From contig NC_092802.1 in the NCBI RefSeq assembly GCF_918797505.1, positions 13,597,480 through 13,661,479 on the forward strand: DNA of 64,000 nt, given 5' to 3'. Of this stretch, positions 21,515 through 32,985 are shown one piece after another. Positions within the stretch are counted from its first letter, which is position 1, and each line of letters opens with the position of its first letter. A program made the position numbers and the translations under genes. This stretch comes from Bemisia tabaci. Taxonomy: Eukaryota > Arthropoda > Insecta > Hemiptera > Aleyrodidae. The notes under the pieces are model-generated. The model saw nothing but the letters and a program-made list of their open reading frames with translations. It did not search any database and was not told the origin of the DNA.

Positions 21515-21712
21515 ACAAGTTGGGGTAGTCGCCACGACAACCCCTGTGATTAGGACAATACGTAGTTCGAACATCTGCAGGTAGTTGCACGACTACACCT
21601 AGGCAGTCGTGCGACTACCCCAGATGTATTCATGCGACTACCATTTTTACCCAGGGGTTCCATTTACGTACCCACCTAGTAACAGGGGTATAGTCGTCTT
21701 TTTTACCAGGGA
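21515..21712. repeat. GTAGTCG-word patch ending TTTTTACCAGGG
   Basis: Variants of GTAGTCGTGCGACTAC recur about six times (for example GTCGTGCGACTACC and ATGCGACTACC). It ends in TTTTTACCAGGG, the same terminal motif as element Z. The other terminus is not obvious because foldback D is inserted next to it. Probably a partial word-arm element. Confidence 0.4.
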
Positions 21713-22059
21713 TATAGCTGATGTGGCTTGGTTCCTTTGTGTTTAATGCTGTCCATCTGTGGGGGAAAAAAAAAAAAAAAAGCCAACGCTTATAAGGGTA
21801 CTGTAACTTTTATATAACGGTTATACTACGGGGGTTTCCTTTGAACATCCCGTTACTTAACCGTTATATAACCGTTATATGAGTGGTATACTTTCGTTAA
21901 ATACTCATTATAATTTCATTAATTTTTTTTTTATATAAATCTGCTACTAGGGGATCGGAATTTTTCGGTGATATTTTCCTAAGGCACGCTTGCTTTGCGA
22001 AATATTTCACGGGTTCGCTTGACTTGATTTATCTCAAGATTCGTGTCGCGGATGAAATC

Positions 22060-22180
22060 GTCGTCCCTCCGGCATAACGGCGTGTATCTCATTGTCCACG
22101 TGAGTCTTGGTTTACTTGAGAGTCCACGCTCTCTGAGGCTCAAACTGAGATCAAGATAGGCCCTTACGTCGGTGACGCGA
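22060..22180. mobile_element. AA family palindromic repeat, copy 2
   Basis: It contains CGGCGTGTATCTCATTGTCCACGTGAG on the left and GAGATCAAGATAGGCCCTTACGTCGG on the right, an imperfect inverse pair. Confidence 0.45.
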
Positions 22181-22227
22181 TATTATTTGGTTCACTGGCG
22201 AAAATTGGAGAAGGGATCCGCATCAGT

Positions 22228-22387
22228 AGCCTGGCGTGAATTGCGATGTATCGATTGTTATGCCATTTAAACCTATGATAAAGAATCGATTATTACGGTG
22301 TCCGCTGCGAACACCCTGTTTATCGATCCTACCCATAGGTTTAAATGGTATAACAATCGATACATCGCAAAGCATGCCACGCCACTG
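22228..22387. mobile_element. G family MITE
   Basis: Well-preserved palindrome with CGTGAATTGCGATGTATCG on the left and CGATACATCGCAAAGCATGCC on the right. The central TCCGCTGCGAACACC block is the usual G centre. The left terminus (CAGTAGCCTGGCG) is mutated. Confidence 0.7.
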
Positions 22388-22459
22388 TGTTTGAAGGAGC
22401 GTGTCTCAGGTTGTGAGGTTGCAAATTTTGTGCCGTGAATTACAATCTTTCAGTGCTGT

Positions 22460-22711
22460 ATTGCCTTGCTAAGGAAAAACGCCGTATGAACATTCAAGAG
22501 TTGCCAAATTTCATCGAATAAAATATGTATTTGTGAGGAAAGTTCCGCGTAGTTTTCTTCGACATTTTCAGATATTTTCGATTAAATTGCGAACGAATCG
22601 TCTGAAAATTTTGAAAACTAATATTCACAATTTTTTTGGCGAATTAGATTTAAATGGAAGGAAGTATGGCAACAACTGAAGGCTCCTACGGCGTTTTTCC
22701 TTAGCACGAGA
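22460..22711. mobile_element. M1 family MITE, diverged
   Basis: Ends TTGCCTTGCTAAGG and CCTTAGCACGAGAG, with near-duplicated flanks GTAT/GTGT. Confidence 0.7.
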
Positions 22712-22976
22712 GTGTACCACTACGCAGTAAGCACTCGTTTTTCATCATACAGTATGTCCCAGATGACCCGTACCAAGTTTTTTTCTCGGTTGTCTTAGGT
22801 CGGACGAAGTCGGGGACGGTGTGGATCGACCCCAAGAAATCCGAATTTGATGCCCCCCCCCCCCCCCCTCTAAGACCGATAAAAAACAAGGGGACTGCGA
22901 GATGACGTAACCCGGCGGAGGAAACGGCGTTTGCTGATTGGCTGAATCAGCCTCAGGTACGCCTTGTTGCGCAGCT

Positions 22977-23220
22977 TTGCCGTGTTGCTTAGAAAGAACG
23001 CCGCATGAACCTTTCGGCGTAAACAAATTTCTTTTGATAAAATACGAATTTTCAGAAAAACTTCTGAGGATTTTCCACCCAATTTCCAGGAGAGTTTCCT
23101 TCGCAATGTGGTCTAAATTATCTTAAAATTTCAAGTAGAAATATTCATTGCTTATCTCATGAAGAGGGAAAATTTGGCAACTCTCGGACGTTCATACAGC
23201 GTGTTTCCTTAGCACAGCAG
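22977..23220. mobile_element. M1 family MITE
   Basis: Diverged ends TTGCCGTGTTGCTTAG and CCTTAGCACAGCAG, with a 4 bp duplication AGCT (22973-22976, 23221-23224). It lies close to a run of more than 15 C at 22854-22869. Confidence 0.75.
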
Positions 23221-23299
23221 AGCTTGAGTGTCACCTTTCGATTTTTCTTCTCTCCCCTTGGAAATGATTTTTCAAAATTTCAAATGAACTTTTGGATTT

Positions 23300-23733
23300 T
23301 TTCACAATGTTCCCAGTCCACAAATCTGTACTACAACCCTGCGAAAATCCCTCGCCGCTAACCCTCTTTACTCCTCGAGGGAAAACCCCGATATCCACGA
23401 CCAGAATCGACAACGCGACGCACTCTTCAAATCTGGGTGACCCTGGGGATATAATAAGTGCATGGCGACAATCCAATACGGCGGGACCTATTCCGATTCG
23501 GGACGAATCCCTCTCAGGATCAGGGATCCCGGAACACGGCTTCGCGGCTTATACCGAGTCTGGGGGTTTCACTCTCTTCAGTCCGGCCTCTCCTCACCCC
23601 CCTGTCCATCCCTTCGGGAGGGGGAGGGTTGCATCAAACAGCGTTCGCGACGCGTCTCGGTTCGCTGTTTGCCAGGGCAATCCACATCGGAAAATAAGCC
23701 ACTCGAGCCCTCGTCGAAACGTCCTGTCAGCGC
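23300..23733. other. GC-rich unique block with overlapping open frames
   Basis: Open frames of 80-158 codons overlap in three reading frames between 23292 and 23788. They all run into the G element at 23734, and none has a motif I recognise. High GC makes long open frames likely by chance, so I do not call a gene. Confidence 0.35.
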
Positions 23734-23897
23734 TAGTGGCGTGGCGTGCTTTGCGATATATCGATTGATACGCCACTCAAACCTATGAAAAAAGATCGAT
23801 TATCAGGGTGTTTGGAGCTAATATCTGAGTAATCGATTCTTTACCATGGCATCAAATGGCGAGATATCGATAATCGAGCCATCACGCCATGCCACTG
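23734..23897. mobile_element. G family MITE
   Basis: It starts (T)AGTGGCGTGGCGTGC and ends CACGCCATGCCACTG. The arms contain CGATATATCGATTGAT and GAGATATCGATAATCGA. The flanks GTCAGCGC and GTCATAGC may be a decayed 8 bp duplication. Confidence 0.7.
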
Positions 23898-24169
23898 GTC
23901 ATAGCCTGACAAAATTGTCTCCGGTTTCAGAGGTGCTTGATCGTTGATTCGACCGGTGATACAGGAAGTCCACGGAGGCGGAGAAAAAATCCCTAGCCTC
24001 CCCGGACCCGGAAATGTCACAAGTTTTAAAGTGCCTCATCCTTTAGTCCATTTTAATTTTTCGTATTGTTTTATGTACTTTCCACATCGTCAAGAATTGC
24101 AAAAAAATTAGTCTCTCTTTTGCAGCTTTTCTCCCCTTCTTCCTAAAAAGTGGCGTCTTGGAAGGACGC

Positions 24170-24411
24170 CGTGCAGCGGATCGAAGCAATGGGATAGGTC
24201 GGACAAAATTGGGAAATTTTAAAAGCTCATAACTCCGTTTTTACAAAATTTTGAGGTCTTGAAAATGGTCCCATTAGTTTTCTCGTATAAAATTTCCTTA
24301 GAGAATGGCTCCGCGAAGTTTAAAATTTGACGAGACAAACATCAAAATTTGCAATTTCAGTCAAAAATTTCATGTTCGACCTCTCTGATTGATTCGATCC
24401 ACTATGCGCCG
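24170..24411. mobile_element. N family MITE, copy 2
   Basis: Ends GCAGCGGATCGAAGCAAT and ATTGATTCGATCCACTATGC, both followed internally by the GGTCGGAC/GTTCGACC block. Confidence 0.7.
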
Positions 24412-24419
24412 TATGGGCA

Positions 24420-24650
24420 TTTTCAGATTGCCAAATAGTCCTAACTTAAAAATTCATTTTTGAGATAGGTTATGAATTTTTCCCCTTGAAACTTTCAAAT
24501 AGGTGCTTTAGCTTAGAGCGCAGATAAAATTATCGGAACAATTGTAGGGAAATTATTTAAAAGCTTCCCAAAAAAGAAGTATTTAATCGAAGTAAATTTG
24601 GCAACGTCTGCTTACTCGTGCGTTTTTGCTTGGTGCGATGGAGTATAGTG
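24420..24650. mobile_element. Decayed M1-like relic
   Basis: The interior layout (TTTTGAGATAGGTTATGAATTT..., AAATTTGGCAACGTCTGC...TGCGTTTTTGCTTGG) follows M1, but the terminal CTGCCGTGC motif is gone on the left and altered on the right. Confidence 0.4.
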
Positions 24651-24671
24651 CAAACAGCGCGACTCGACGAA

Positions 24672-24800
24672 TTTCGTCGTTCCTCTGACGTAAACTCGTA
24701 TCTCGATTTCCATTTGAGCCATGTTTCGCGTATGAATTCATGCTTTCTGAGGCTCATACGAAATTCCAGATACGTCCTTACGTTAGAGGAGCGGCGATTT
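24672..24800. mobile_element. AA family palindromic repeat, copy 3
   Basis: CTCTGACGTAAACTCGTATC on the left and GATACGTCCTTACGTTAGAG on the right, around CATGCTTTCTGAGGCTCATA. The best-preserved palindrome of the family. Confidence 0.55.
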
Positions 24801-24872
24801 ATCACGTGACACAAGCTGGAGCCTGAGCCCGAGGTATTTACGTGGAAGCAAAAATAAGCGACTTCTGCCTGC

Positions 24873-25107
24873 CGCACAGTGGATCGAATCAATAGGAGGA
24901 TTCGGACAAAATCAGAAACTTTGAAAGCTTATATTCTTGGAACTATGAGACAAAAAAGAATAAAAGTGGTTTCCCCGGATTTTGCGCTAAATTTCCTCTC
25001 TGAAACACCCATTGAAATTTAATTTGTGACGGAATAAACATTCAAATTTGAAATTTTAGCCAAATATTTCATGTCCGACCGCTTCTATTAGTTCCACTGT
25101 GCGCCGC
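24873..25107. mobile_element. N family MITE, copy 3
   Basis: Starts GCACAGTGGATCGAATCAAT and ends TTCCACTGTGCGCC. The second GGTCGGAC block is altered to ATTCGGAC. Confidence 0.7.
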
Positions 25108-25849
25108 GCGAGACATTGCAACGCGCGCATCGGTGCAGGGCAGAGTGCACTTGTAGTACCTACTCCAGGTCCGGGAATCAATCAAACCCTGTAAGCTTGT
25201 AAATTATTTTCCCAACAGCCAATTCCTACCAAAGCATACCTGCCGAGATGCTTGATATATCTGATAATTAGTGTCCCTGCATACTGCTAGCTAACAAATT
25301 GCAAGGCTGGAAAACAATACATTGTGGGTGGACTCTAATTTTCGGGGTTCGACAATTTATTGGATGTTATGGTTATTCCTCACTAACTAGGGCTCAAGGC
25401 CAGACCGGGAGTGCGATTGTATGACCCCCTCCCCAATCCCGACCTTTGGACCAAAAAAAGAGGTGAGTAACAAAGGAAGTGAAGAAAGAGATCGAAAGAG
25501 GGGGAAAAATATAGTAAAATTAACATGGCTAACACTGCAATAATTTAATGACCGAACTGCGCAGATCTCTTGTTGTTTTCCTTTTTTTCCTAATACCTTA
25601 CAAACTAGTGCCCAAAAAGTGTAATTAACTACTAAAGAAAATCACAGTAAAACAATTTAAAACTGTCAACTCTGATATTTCGCACATCTTAAGCTGACAC
25701 TGCTTAAAATGTTTGATATGAGATGAGTTTAATTACAAAAATTTACGGAGGCTCCCATTATCTGGGCGTGGGCATGTCTCTTAGGCACCCTGCATAGCAC
25801 GTAATGCCCTCCCATCCTTCCTCGAGTTGTCTCTGGGTCCGCCAATATT
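25108..25849. other. Stretch without recognisable gene or repeat
   Basis: Ordinary AT-rich sequence with short open frames only and no partner elsewhere in the window. Confidence 0.4.
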
Positions 25850-26125
25850 CCGTCGTGCTAGGTAAAAACGCCGTATGAACTTTCGATGGTAGCCAAATAT
25901 CCACTCGGAAAATATTTAATTTGAAGAAATTTTTCCCTTGAAATTTCTACAATTTTTGGACCAAATTTCGAACAAAGTCCTCTAAGAAATCGAAATATTC
26001 ACAAATTTTCTTGAAAATTCGTGATTTGTCAAAGGAAATGTGGCAACGCCATATGGACATGTGGCCGGCGTTGGCGCGGCCCATTGGCCTATACGGCGTT
26101 TGGTATGCCGTACATGATTCGGCAG
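25850..26125. mobile_element. M1 family MITE with disrupted right end
   Basis: Left end CCGTCGTGCTAGGTAAAAACG. Near the right end about 25 extra GC-rich bases (GGCCGGCGTTGGCGCGGCCC, near 26062-26082) split the terminal repeat before ...ATTCGGCAG. Confidence 0.6.
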
Positions 26126-28977
26126 AATTGGGGCTTATTCATAGTAAGAGGATAAATTCTCAGGTAATTTCAGTTTAAAATTTAGTTTCCTGTGCCGACT
26201 TGTTGAAGTATTTCCACTCAGCCTTGGACGCGTGTGGGTGAAACATTCCACTATTACTAAAACATTCAAAAGTAGCACGGCGCGCAAGCTTAGGCTGCAG
26301 AATAAGTGCAAACTAAAGCTAAATCTTCGTTTTAGAAAGGAGGATGCATTCTTTTCTATTTCTGCATATTGATGCCAGATTTTTCAGTTACCTCTCCGTC
26401 AACAATTTCACGGTTCTTTCGAGTGCAGAGTGCACCACCAAAAAGCGCTCCGTCTGCAAGCACAGACAAACACGACAAAATTCGCTCTAAAAAAACATGT
26501 TTTGTTTACTGAAACGAGAGAAAAACAGGAATTTAAAATCGGAGGTCATTCTTAAAAACTTTGGCGCTAAAGATCCTGAAACAATTTTCAATTCCAAAAT
26601 AGTATCACTTACATTACAATCATTAGTTTCAGCTATCATTGTGGCTAATCTTAGTTACTTAATCTTCCTCCATAAAGAAAAGTAGCGAGCTAAAAATTGA
26701 GGAAGAAGAGGTCCCTGCTATACCATCATTTTTTCTTTCTTTCTCTTTTTTACAAAATAAAATAACGATTAAAAGAAATGGAACAGCCGAAAAAATGAGG
26801 TTATAATCACAAGCAATCTTCGATTTTCCAGGTGATTTCAATTTATTTCATATTCACCAACAGCCCCTGAAGCTGTTAGAATCCATTAGTGGGGCAGCTC
26901 TCCCCTTGATTGGAGAGTTTTTAACGGGGACTCCATCCGTTCAACTCGGCTTCAATTTTCCCCTTGCATCAACAAACTTTTATTTGAATATGCATTACGT
27001 CGATGGAAGTTAATTTCGCTAGCTTGAGGGATAACGGAGGGGACCTTCAATTTCTGGCTTAAAAGTTGCTAAGTCGCCAATATTTTGAGGGGAAAAAATG
27101 GATCTAAAGATTCCGTGAGGGTGAATCCGCAGGGTAGGTAAGTAGTTCTGAGTGCGGGCAAAACTCGATAAAGGACTATAACACTAATGAACAATTAAGA
27201 GTTGAGTTGCTGAGATGGTAAAGTCCGCAGAAATTTTTTAGCGCTGATTCTAAAAATTATCTCCGTTTTACTCATCTACAAGGATACACATTGCTTTAGG
27301 CCTCCGCTATTTTCCACAACGCGTTGGGTTTTCGCAAAAAGGCCAGACACAAGGCACTGATCACAATTTTGTTGAATTTTAGGATGTGTGCCAAAGTTGC
27401 ATTATTTCACAAGGGTTGAAAACTGAATAATCGGGGGGGGGGGGGGCTACCCTCCACAATATTTAAGGCAACGCCACAATTTGGTCGCGACCGGGCGGTT
27501 CAGAACAATAATTCCACCCCTGATCGTTTGACTCGATTTTTCTCGGGAAACGTCAATTCAAATTAGTAAGAGTGTATTAGTTTTTGATAGTTTATCTCCT
27601 TTGAATTTGTAATATTTCAAGAGAATTTATCATTTGTTTTGTGTGCATTTACTTCATCACGCAATCATATAGTGTAGTTTTTGCTGATTTTATCGTGTTC
27701 AGAAAAAAATTAAAAATCAGAGTGAAATCAAAAACTAAAATCTGGCAACGTAAGTAACATCGTTTAAAATTCCGGGCGACTAATGAGACAAATTTCAATG
27801 CAAAAATCGGACTGTCGTTGAGAATAAATATCATAAGCATATAGAATTCCAGGCGATCCAACGGCAAGCTTACAAGTTAGTCTAGAAATAATTATGAGAC
27901 CCTTTCCGTTTGAGGGGGTGCTATGTTCATTTCACTCCGAATACAACGAGAATGATAATATTAGCAATCCTCCGGTCTTAACCGCATTCTAAATAAAGAA
28001 TTTATTTTATGTTATAATGACGTGAGACTGAGATCCGCCTTTATTAAGGAAAAGGAAAGGAAATATTTGTTGTATCGAACATAGGTTATTTGTCGAATGT
28101 TGTGAAACTGTACTTAACTTATTTGAACAGCGTTAATATAGATTTATCCCGTAAAGGAAATTTTGCCTTATATGAATCACGTAGGAACAATCATTACTCA
28201 TTAGTCATTTTCCGGTCTATTTTGTGATTTTTCAACGCTGTTAACGCATTCTCCACGCAAATATGTACATTAAAATTCCGATTTCTTTCCTAACCTCAGA
28301 AAAAATTATTCATTGCTCCGGTATGAATGCAATAGTATTTCAAACAATTTTTAGCTCCTGAATGAACACGTATTTCAAAATTGTTAGTATGTCATAAAGT
28401 ACAGAATTTTTAAAATGTTAATTTTTAGATATATAAGGGAGATTTTAAGAGGGAGAGACAAGAAGAGTTCGAAGATTTGATGAATTTTCTTCCCCAACAT
28501 ATTCAAAATTCTTGAGTTTTCCGAAATAAATTTACAAAATTTCGTGAACTATCAAAATTTTACTATTTGCCTAAGGTATTTCATAAAATGCCTGATTATT
28601 GCCTGCGACATATCGATACCCCAAATGCTATACCACGTATCTCCGTTTGGCAGACTTCCAATCATACTATATTTTTTCTTTGGAACACTAGTCATCGTAA
28701 TTTCTCGAACAATTCCTTGATTTTTTCCTGGGTTAGCAAAAATGTCAAGCTATACAGTTCGATTGTTTTTTTTTTTTTTCCGAATAAATTAGGTAAAAGC
28801 AAACATTTTGTAACAGCGTAGTAAAGATACGTGGTCTTGCACTTTGGCTATCGATATAAAAAAATTATCGAAAAGTTTCAAGGCTCGTTGTTGCTAGCTT
28901 CCTCCCGAGAAAAAATGGAACGAGGGAGGGAAGAAGTCAAGCAACATGAAATGAAGATAGGTTAATTCTGCCGGGCC
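26126..28977. other. 2.85 kb without recognisable gene or transposon
   Basis: This is the longest stretch in which I find no internal repeat. It is AT-rich, with short open frames (the longest about 84 codons at 28567-28821) and a G run of 14 near 27433. It may be unique intergenic or intronic DNA. A short frame at 26497-26685 encodes a hydrophobic C-terminus but has no other support. Confidence 0.4.
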
Positions 28978-29218
28978 AAGGAAAAACGTCACACGAACCT
29001 CCAAGGGTTGCCAAATATTCTTTGATAAAACGCTAATTTCCTAGTAAACTTATGAATGTTTTTCTTCGAATTTTCAACTAATTTGTTCGCAATTTCACCA
29101 GAAATTCCTGAAAATCTCGAGGGAAAATATTCATAACTTTCCTCCAAAGTAAGCATTTTATCGGAGGAAGTTTTCCAAGTCTCGAAAGTTTATACGGCGC
29201 TCTTCCTTGACACGGTAG
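28978..29218. mobile_element. M1 family MITE
   Basis: Ends CTGCCGGGCCAAGG and CCTTGACACGGTAG, with the 4 bp duplication AATT (28974-28977, 29219-29222). Confidence 0.8.
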
Positions 29219-29300
29219 AATTCTAGTTAAAACCTAGGCTCCCATACACCCCTTAAGAACGGTGCTGTTCCAGGAACAAGATTGCACGAGGTCGATCATA

Positions 29301-29552
29301 CTGCCGTGCTAAGGAAGAACGCCGTACGAGCCTTCAGACGTTGCCATATTTTCCCCAATAAAAACATAATTTATTTAGGAAAATTGTGAATAACTTCCTC
29401 AAGTTTTCCAGACAATTTTGTTCACAATTTTATCTAAACGTCTGAAAATTTCAAAGAAAAATACGCATAATTTTCTCCAAAAATACATGCTTTACGCGGG
29501 GCAATTTGACAACTCTCGAATGTTCATACGGCGTTCTTCCTTAGCACGGCAG
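29301..29552. mobile_element. M1 family MITE
   Basis: Intact 252 bp copy with 4 bp duplication CATA (29297-29300, 29553-29556), only 83 bp from the previous copy. Confidence 0.85.
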
Positions 29553-29851
29553 CATACATGCGTAAGTAAGTTGAAGGGAGGAGGAAAGCACGTATCGATT
29601 TTCGAATACTATTCAAATTATTCAAATTACACCGCAGCGATAATCGATATCCAAAAACACCGAGTCTACATTAGGTCTCCGCTGAGGTTACGTCTTTCTT
29701 AATTAGGGGGGGGGGGGGGGCAGATTGCACACTCCCCTTTCAAACACCCCACGCGTGGAGCTTTCACCTGCGGTATCTATCTATCAATAATTCTAAAGCT
29801 CCGGAGCCGCAAACTTTGGTGGCGTCGGGCGCGACTTACTTTCAACTTGCG

Positions 29852-30092
29852 TCGCACAGTGGCTCGAGTCAATGGGAAAGGTCGGACAAAATTTAGAAAC
29901 TTTAAAAGCTTATGACTCCGTTCATACAAAACTTTGAGGTTTTAAAAGTGGTTCCATTGGTTTCCTCGTGAAATTCTCATACAGGAGCACCCCTTGAAAT
30001 TTAAAATGTGACGAAGTAAACATCAAAATTTTCAGTTTTAGTTAAAAATTTCATGTCCGACCTTCCCGATTGACTAGATCCACTGTTCGCCG
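29852..30092. mobile_element. N family MITE, copy 4
   Basis: Starts GTCGCACAGTGGCTCGAGTC and ends GACTAGATCCACTGTTCGCC, with internal GGTCGGAC/GTCCGACC blocks. Confidence 0.75.
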
Positions 30093-30529
30093 TGGCTCCG
30101 CGGTCTCAGGGCGGAGAGGAGGCTTTTACGCGATTAAATTTCAATTTACGCTTCCTCGGAACAAGAACATCGATGAATGATGACTTCAGATCTTATTTCG
30201 GGGGTCTGCGAAGTTTCCGGGGGGCAAACAGCTGGAGAGGGTATTATTGGCTTTGGCCCGGATGAATTCGTCGCTGCATGTGTGCGTGTGTCAACGTTTA
30301 ATTTCTGATTGAGAAGTTTTGACGCGACCCTGGGGCTCGAGCTCGCGATTGGAGTTGGTGCTTCTGTTGGATTGCCAAGAATGAGTTACTCACAAAAAAT
30401 GCGCCTCTTCCACGGAGTGACTTTATCGTTGGTGCCAAAGACTTTTCAATTAAATGAAACCTACCGGGCGGAGTGGACACTTGTGAGAAAAGGAAACTGA
30501 AGAGAAAAAAAAAATTATTGGATCTCTTG

Positions 30530-30766
30530 CACTGGAAAAAAAAAACAAATTGGATCTAGAGTCCAGACTCTTAAAAACATCGACAAGAAAAAATACTCTT
30601 GATTCAATCAGATTTAAGCTTAAATCAAGAACCAAGCCTCTTAATTTGAGCGGATTTCCTTTTGATTTAAATTTGAATCTGATTGAATCAAGAGCCCTTT
30701 TTCTTGTCAATGTTTTCAAGAGTCTAGACTCTAGATCCAATAAGTTTTTTTTTTTTTTTTCCAGTG
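30530..30766. mobile_element. S family palindromic MITE (TG duplication)
   Basis: 237 bp, almost wholly self-complementary. It starts CACTGGAAAAAA and ends TTTTTTCCAGTG, flanked by TG on both sides (30528-30529, 30767-30768). The arms carry GATCTAGAGTCCAGACTC and GAGTCTAGACTCTAGATC. A single-stranded copy would fold into one long hairpin. A short S fragment precedes it at about 30500-30529. Confidence 0.8.
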
Positions 30767-31125
30767 TGGAAAAAACTTTGACAAGCATACTCTAGATTCA
30801 ATCGGGGTTCTGCTTGAATCGAGAGGCAAGCCCCTTAATTTAAGCGAATTCCTTTTTAATGCAAGTAAAACTCCAATTGAATCAAGAGTGTATTTTCTTG
30901 TCAAATTTTTTAAGTTTCTGGGCTCGGGATTCAAGATAATATTTTTTCCAGTGAAGAAATGAGGAAATGGGAAATGAATTTGATGCACGCAAGAGATACA
31001 GCCAAGAGAATATACTTTCTATGGGTCCTTTTAATTCAAGCAAAAATCCTATTAAATCAAGAATAATTCTTCTTGTCAATTGTAAGAGTCCTAGCTCGAG
31101 ATCCGAGAGTGTTTTTTCCCAGTGA
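30767..31125. mobile_element. Two degraded S family copies in a row
   Basis: 30767-30953 (GTGTGGAAAAAACTTTGACAAG to ATTTTTTCCAGTG) and about 30960-31125 (ending TGTTTTTTCCCAGTG) keep the S right arms and the TTGATTC/GAATCAA blocks. With the intact copy they form a cluster of related hairpins. Confidence 0.55.
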
Positions 31126-32041
31126 AGAAATGAGTAACTGGGAAATGATTTTGATGCACACAAGAGACACAGCCAAGAAAATAGACTGTCGATGGGTAAA
31201 ATTTCCCGAAAATCACAATACGCACATCAAAAAGTTCTGAAATCCACTCATTGGTATTGTCTGAGTAGTCCTCGGGCAATTTTCCTTAGTGGCTGCACTG
31301 AAAAAAATGGTATGCTGTTTTAGCACCTAGGATGTTAAAAATGTGTCTGGTGATCTCAAGATAATACCTTGATTGCCCACGCAGTTGACTTTGCATTCAC
31401 AGGATGTAAAGTTAACTGCGGGGGCAGTAAAGGCAGCTGATGGAATTTAGATTTTCCCAAGGAGAAATGCAAGAATTTAAAACTTAAGAAATAAACAACT
31501 GTTACCTATTTTGTTAACGTAAGATTTTGCTCGATTTAAAGCTTTTTTTCCAAAGAAGGAAAAAAAAGAAGGAAGTGAAAATTTTTCCGTTTTTACTGCT
31601 TTTTGTAACTATTCAACAGCCAACACCCGCATTGATGCCCTAGACTGAACCTCCAGTTTGATCGTGTGTAACGGGCTTTTAAACATCACGATCGAGATGC
31701 TTTTTTTTCGGATTTAGGTACACGCCGATGTTTGGCGAACCGTTGCGTAGGGTATGACGGAAAGCTGCTGCGATTTCGGATGCGGATTACGCAATAGTTT
31801 CCAGCAGTTTGACTGTTTGAGCTAACCTTGCCGTGATGGCTTTGGAGGCCAGAGCCCTTCGATGAAGCACAAAAAGTTTTCAACGCGAGCTAGCGGCTCG
31901 AATAACAGAGGAGAAAAGGAAGGAAGAGAACGGAGCTTCTTGAAGTCTCTTGCGCACCGAGTCAATCACCAAGAGGGTCTGTAATTCCTCACGGGAGAAG
32001 CGTGTCTTTTTGAAAATATTTCACCGAATTTTCATTTATCA
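31126..32041. other. Stretch without recognisable gene or repeat
   Basis: A 65-codon minus-strand frame (31686-31883) and other short frames only. No motif recognised. Confidence 0.35.
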
Positions 32042-32267
32042 CACTGGAAAAAAAAAGTCGCTTGGATCTGGAGTCCGGAATCTTAATAACAATGACAAGA
32101 AAAAATACTCTTGATTCAATCGGACTTTTTGCTTGAATCAAAAAGAAATCCGCCTAAATCAAGAGGCTCGTTTTTGATTCAAGGAAAAATCGTATTATAA
32201 GAGTAATTTTTCTTGTCATTGTTACAAGGAGTCAGGACTCTAGATCCAAGCGACTTTTTTTCCAGTG
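32042..32267. mobile_element. S family palindromic MITE (CA duplication)
   Basis: 226 bp; ends CACTGGAAAAAAAAAG and TTTTTTTCCAGTG; flanked by CA (32040-32041, 32268-32269). Confidence 0.8.
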
Positions 32268-32290
32268 CACCATAGAAATATCGAGATTCC

Positions 32291-32536
32291 GTCACCTTCC
32301 GGCCAAAGTATGACAAGCAACATGCGATGTTTTAAAATTTTCCCCGATTTTTTTATTTTTTTGTAGAGAAACTGTTCAACGAAGCTGTCAGAAAATTTCA
32401 CTGCATTTTTTCTCTTCTGCCGATAAAATGAAATTTTGAAACAGATTCAACCAACAATTTCTGCGTAAAAAAATAAAATGCCAGTGGAAATTTTGAAACG
32501 TCGCACGGCACTTGTGACACTTTGGCCGGAGGGCGA
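32291..32536. mobile_element. CC family palindromic MITE
   Basis: Left end GTCACCTTCCGGCCAAAGTA, right end CACTTTGGCCGGAGGGCGAC. The AT-rich interior carries complementary TTTTAAAATTTTCC/GGAAATTTTGAAAC blocks. A half copy is at 6179-6300. Confidence 0.65.
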
Positions 32537-32661
32537 CAACTGGTGACGACGAAATATTCATTTATCGTTTTAAGTACGAAACTGAACCGATTTCAATGCG
32601 TACGTCGACCCTGCCCTATACTAAAGTATTTTCGTGACCGTCCGGATTTGACAACCCGAAA

Positions 32662-32736
32662 TTGGAAGTATTTCTATCAAACGGAACTATGTGCATTATG
32701 ATGTGAGCCCTGTTATGCATATATTCTTATGGCTCG
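32662..32736. mobile_element. T family half-copy
   Basis: TATTTCTATCAAACGGAACT and the following TGTGCATTATGATGTGAGCC form one arm of the palindrome whose full form is at 37613-37743. Confidence 0.55.
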
Positions 32737-32752
32737 CTCGGCAGCCCTGTCA

Positions 32753-32985
32753 ATGCATTTGCTCCCTATATTTGCATGGAGAGTTTGTCTCGATGTAGAG
32801 GTGGACTCTGAGGATTTTGTGGGATATCTCCTCCATTATGCCCTCAAGTTTGAGAGCTTTTTTTGAGCTTGGTAGTTGATTTCAGAGAAAACCAGTGGCC
32901 ACATCGTGTTCCTCGTGAACTTTTACATGAGAATCAACAGTCAAATCGCAACCTCCTCAGACATTCAACATCTCCATTGACATCA
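32753..32985. mobile_element. Foldback F, right arm only
   Basis: TTTGCTCCCTATATTTGCAT through CAACATCTCCATT matches the right arm of F at 2697-2925. The left arm is missing. Confidence 0.6.

Larger units (their letters stand above)
14472..21952. mobile_element. Element E: outer shell of the nest (TIR CCCTAGTAGCAGA)
   Basis: The ends CCCTAGTAGCAGA (14472) and TCTGCTACTAGGG (ending 21952) are flanked by GA on each side. The shell sequence (14472-14799 and about 21720-21952) is AT-rich and made of variants of TATAACGGTTATA. It is interrupted by a hAT MITE, by foldback D, and by a GTAGTCG-rich patch at 21515-21712. Removing the insertions leaves under 1 kb. No coding capacity in the shell. Confidence 0.6.

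Noticed and set aside
14472..21952. LTR retrotransposon reading of the 14.5-22 kb repeats
   Set aside because: All large repeats are inverted, not direct, and there is no gag-pol frame, primer-binding site or polypurine tract.
22854..22869. Run of more than 15 C as a regulatory site
   Set aside because: Homopolymer runs of this type occur several times (3182, 14848, 27433, 29706) and look like low-complexity sequence; lengths may also be sequencing uncertain.
23292..23768. 158-codon frame with overlapping long frames in two other phases
   Set aside because: The frames overlap in a GC-rich block and end in a G element; no motif.
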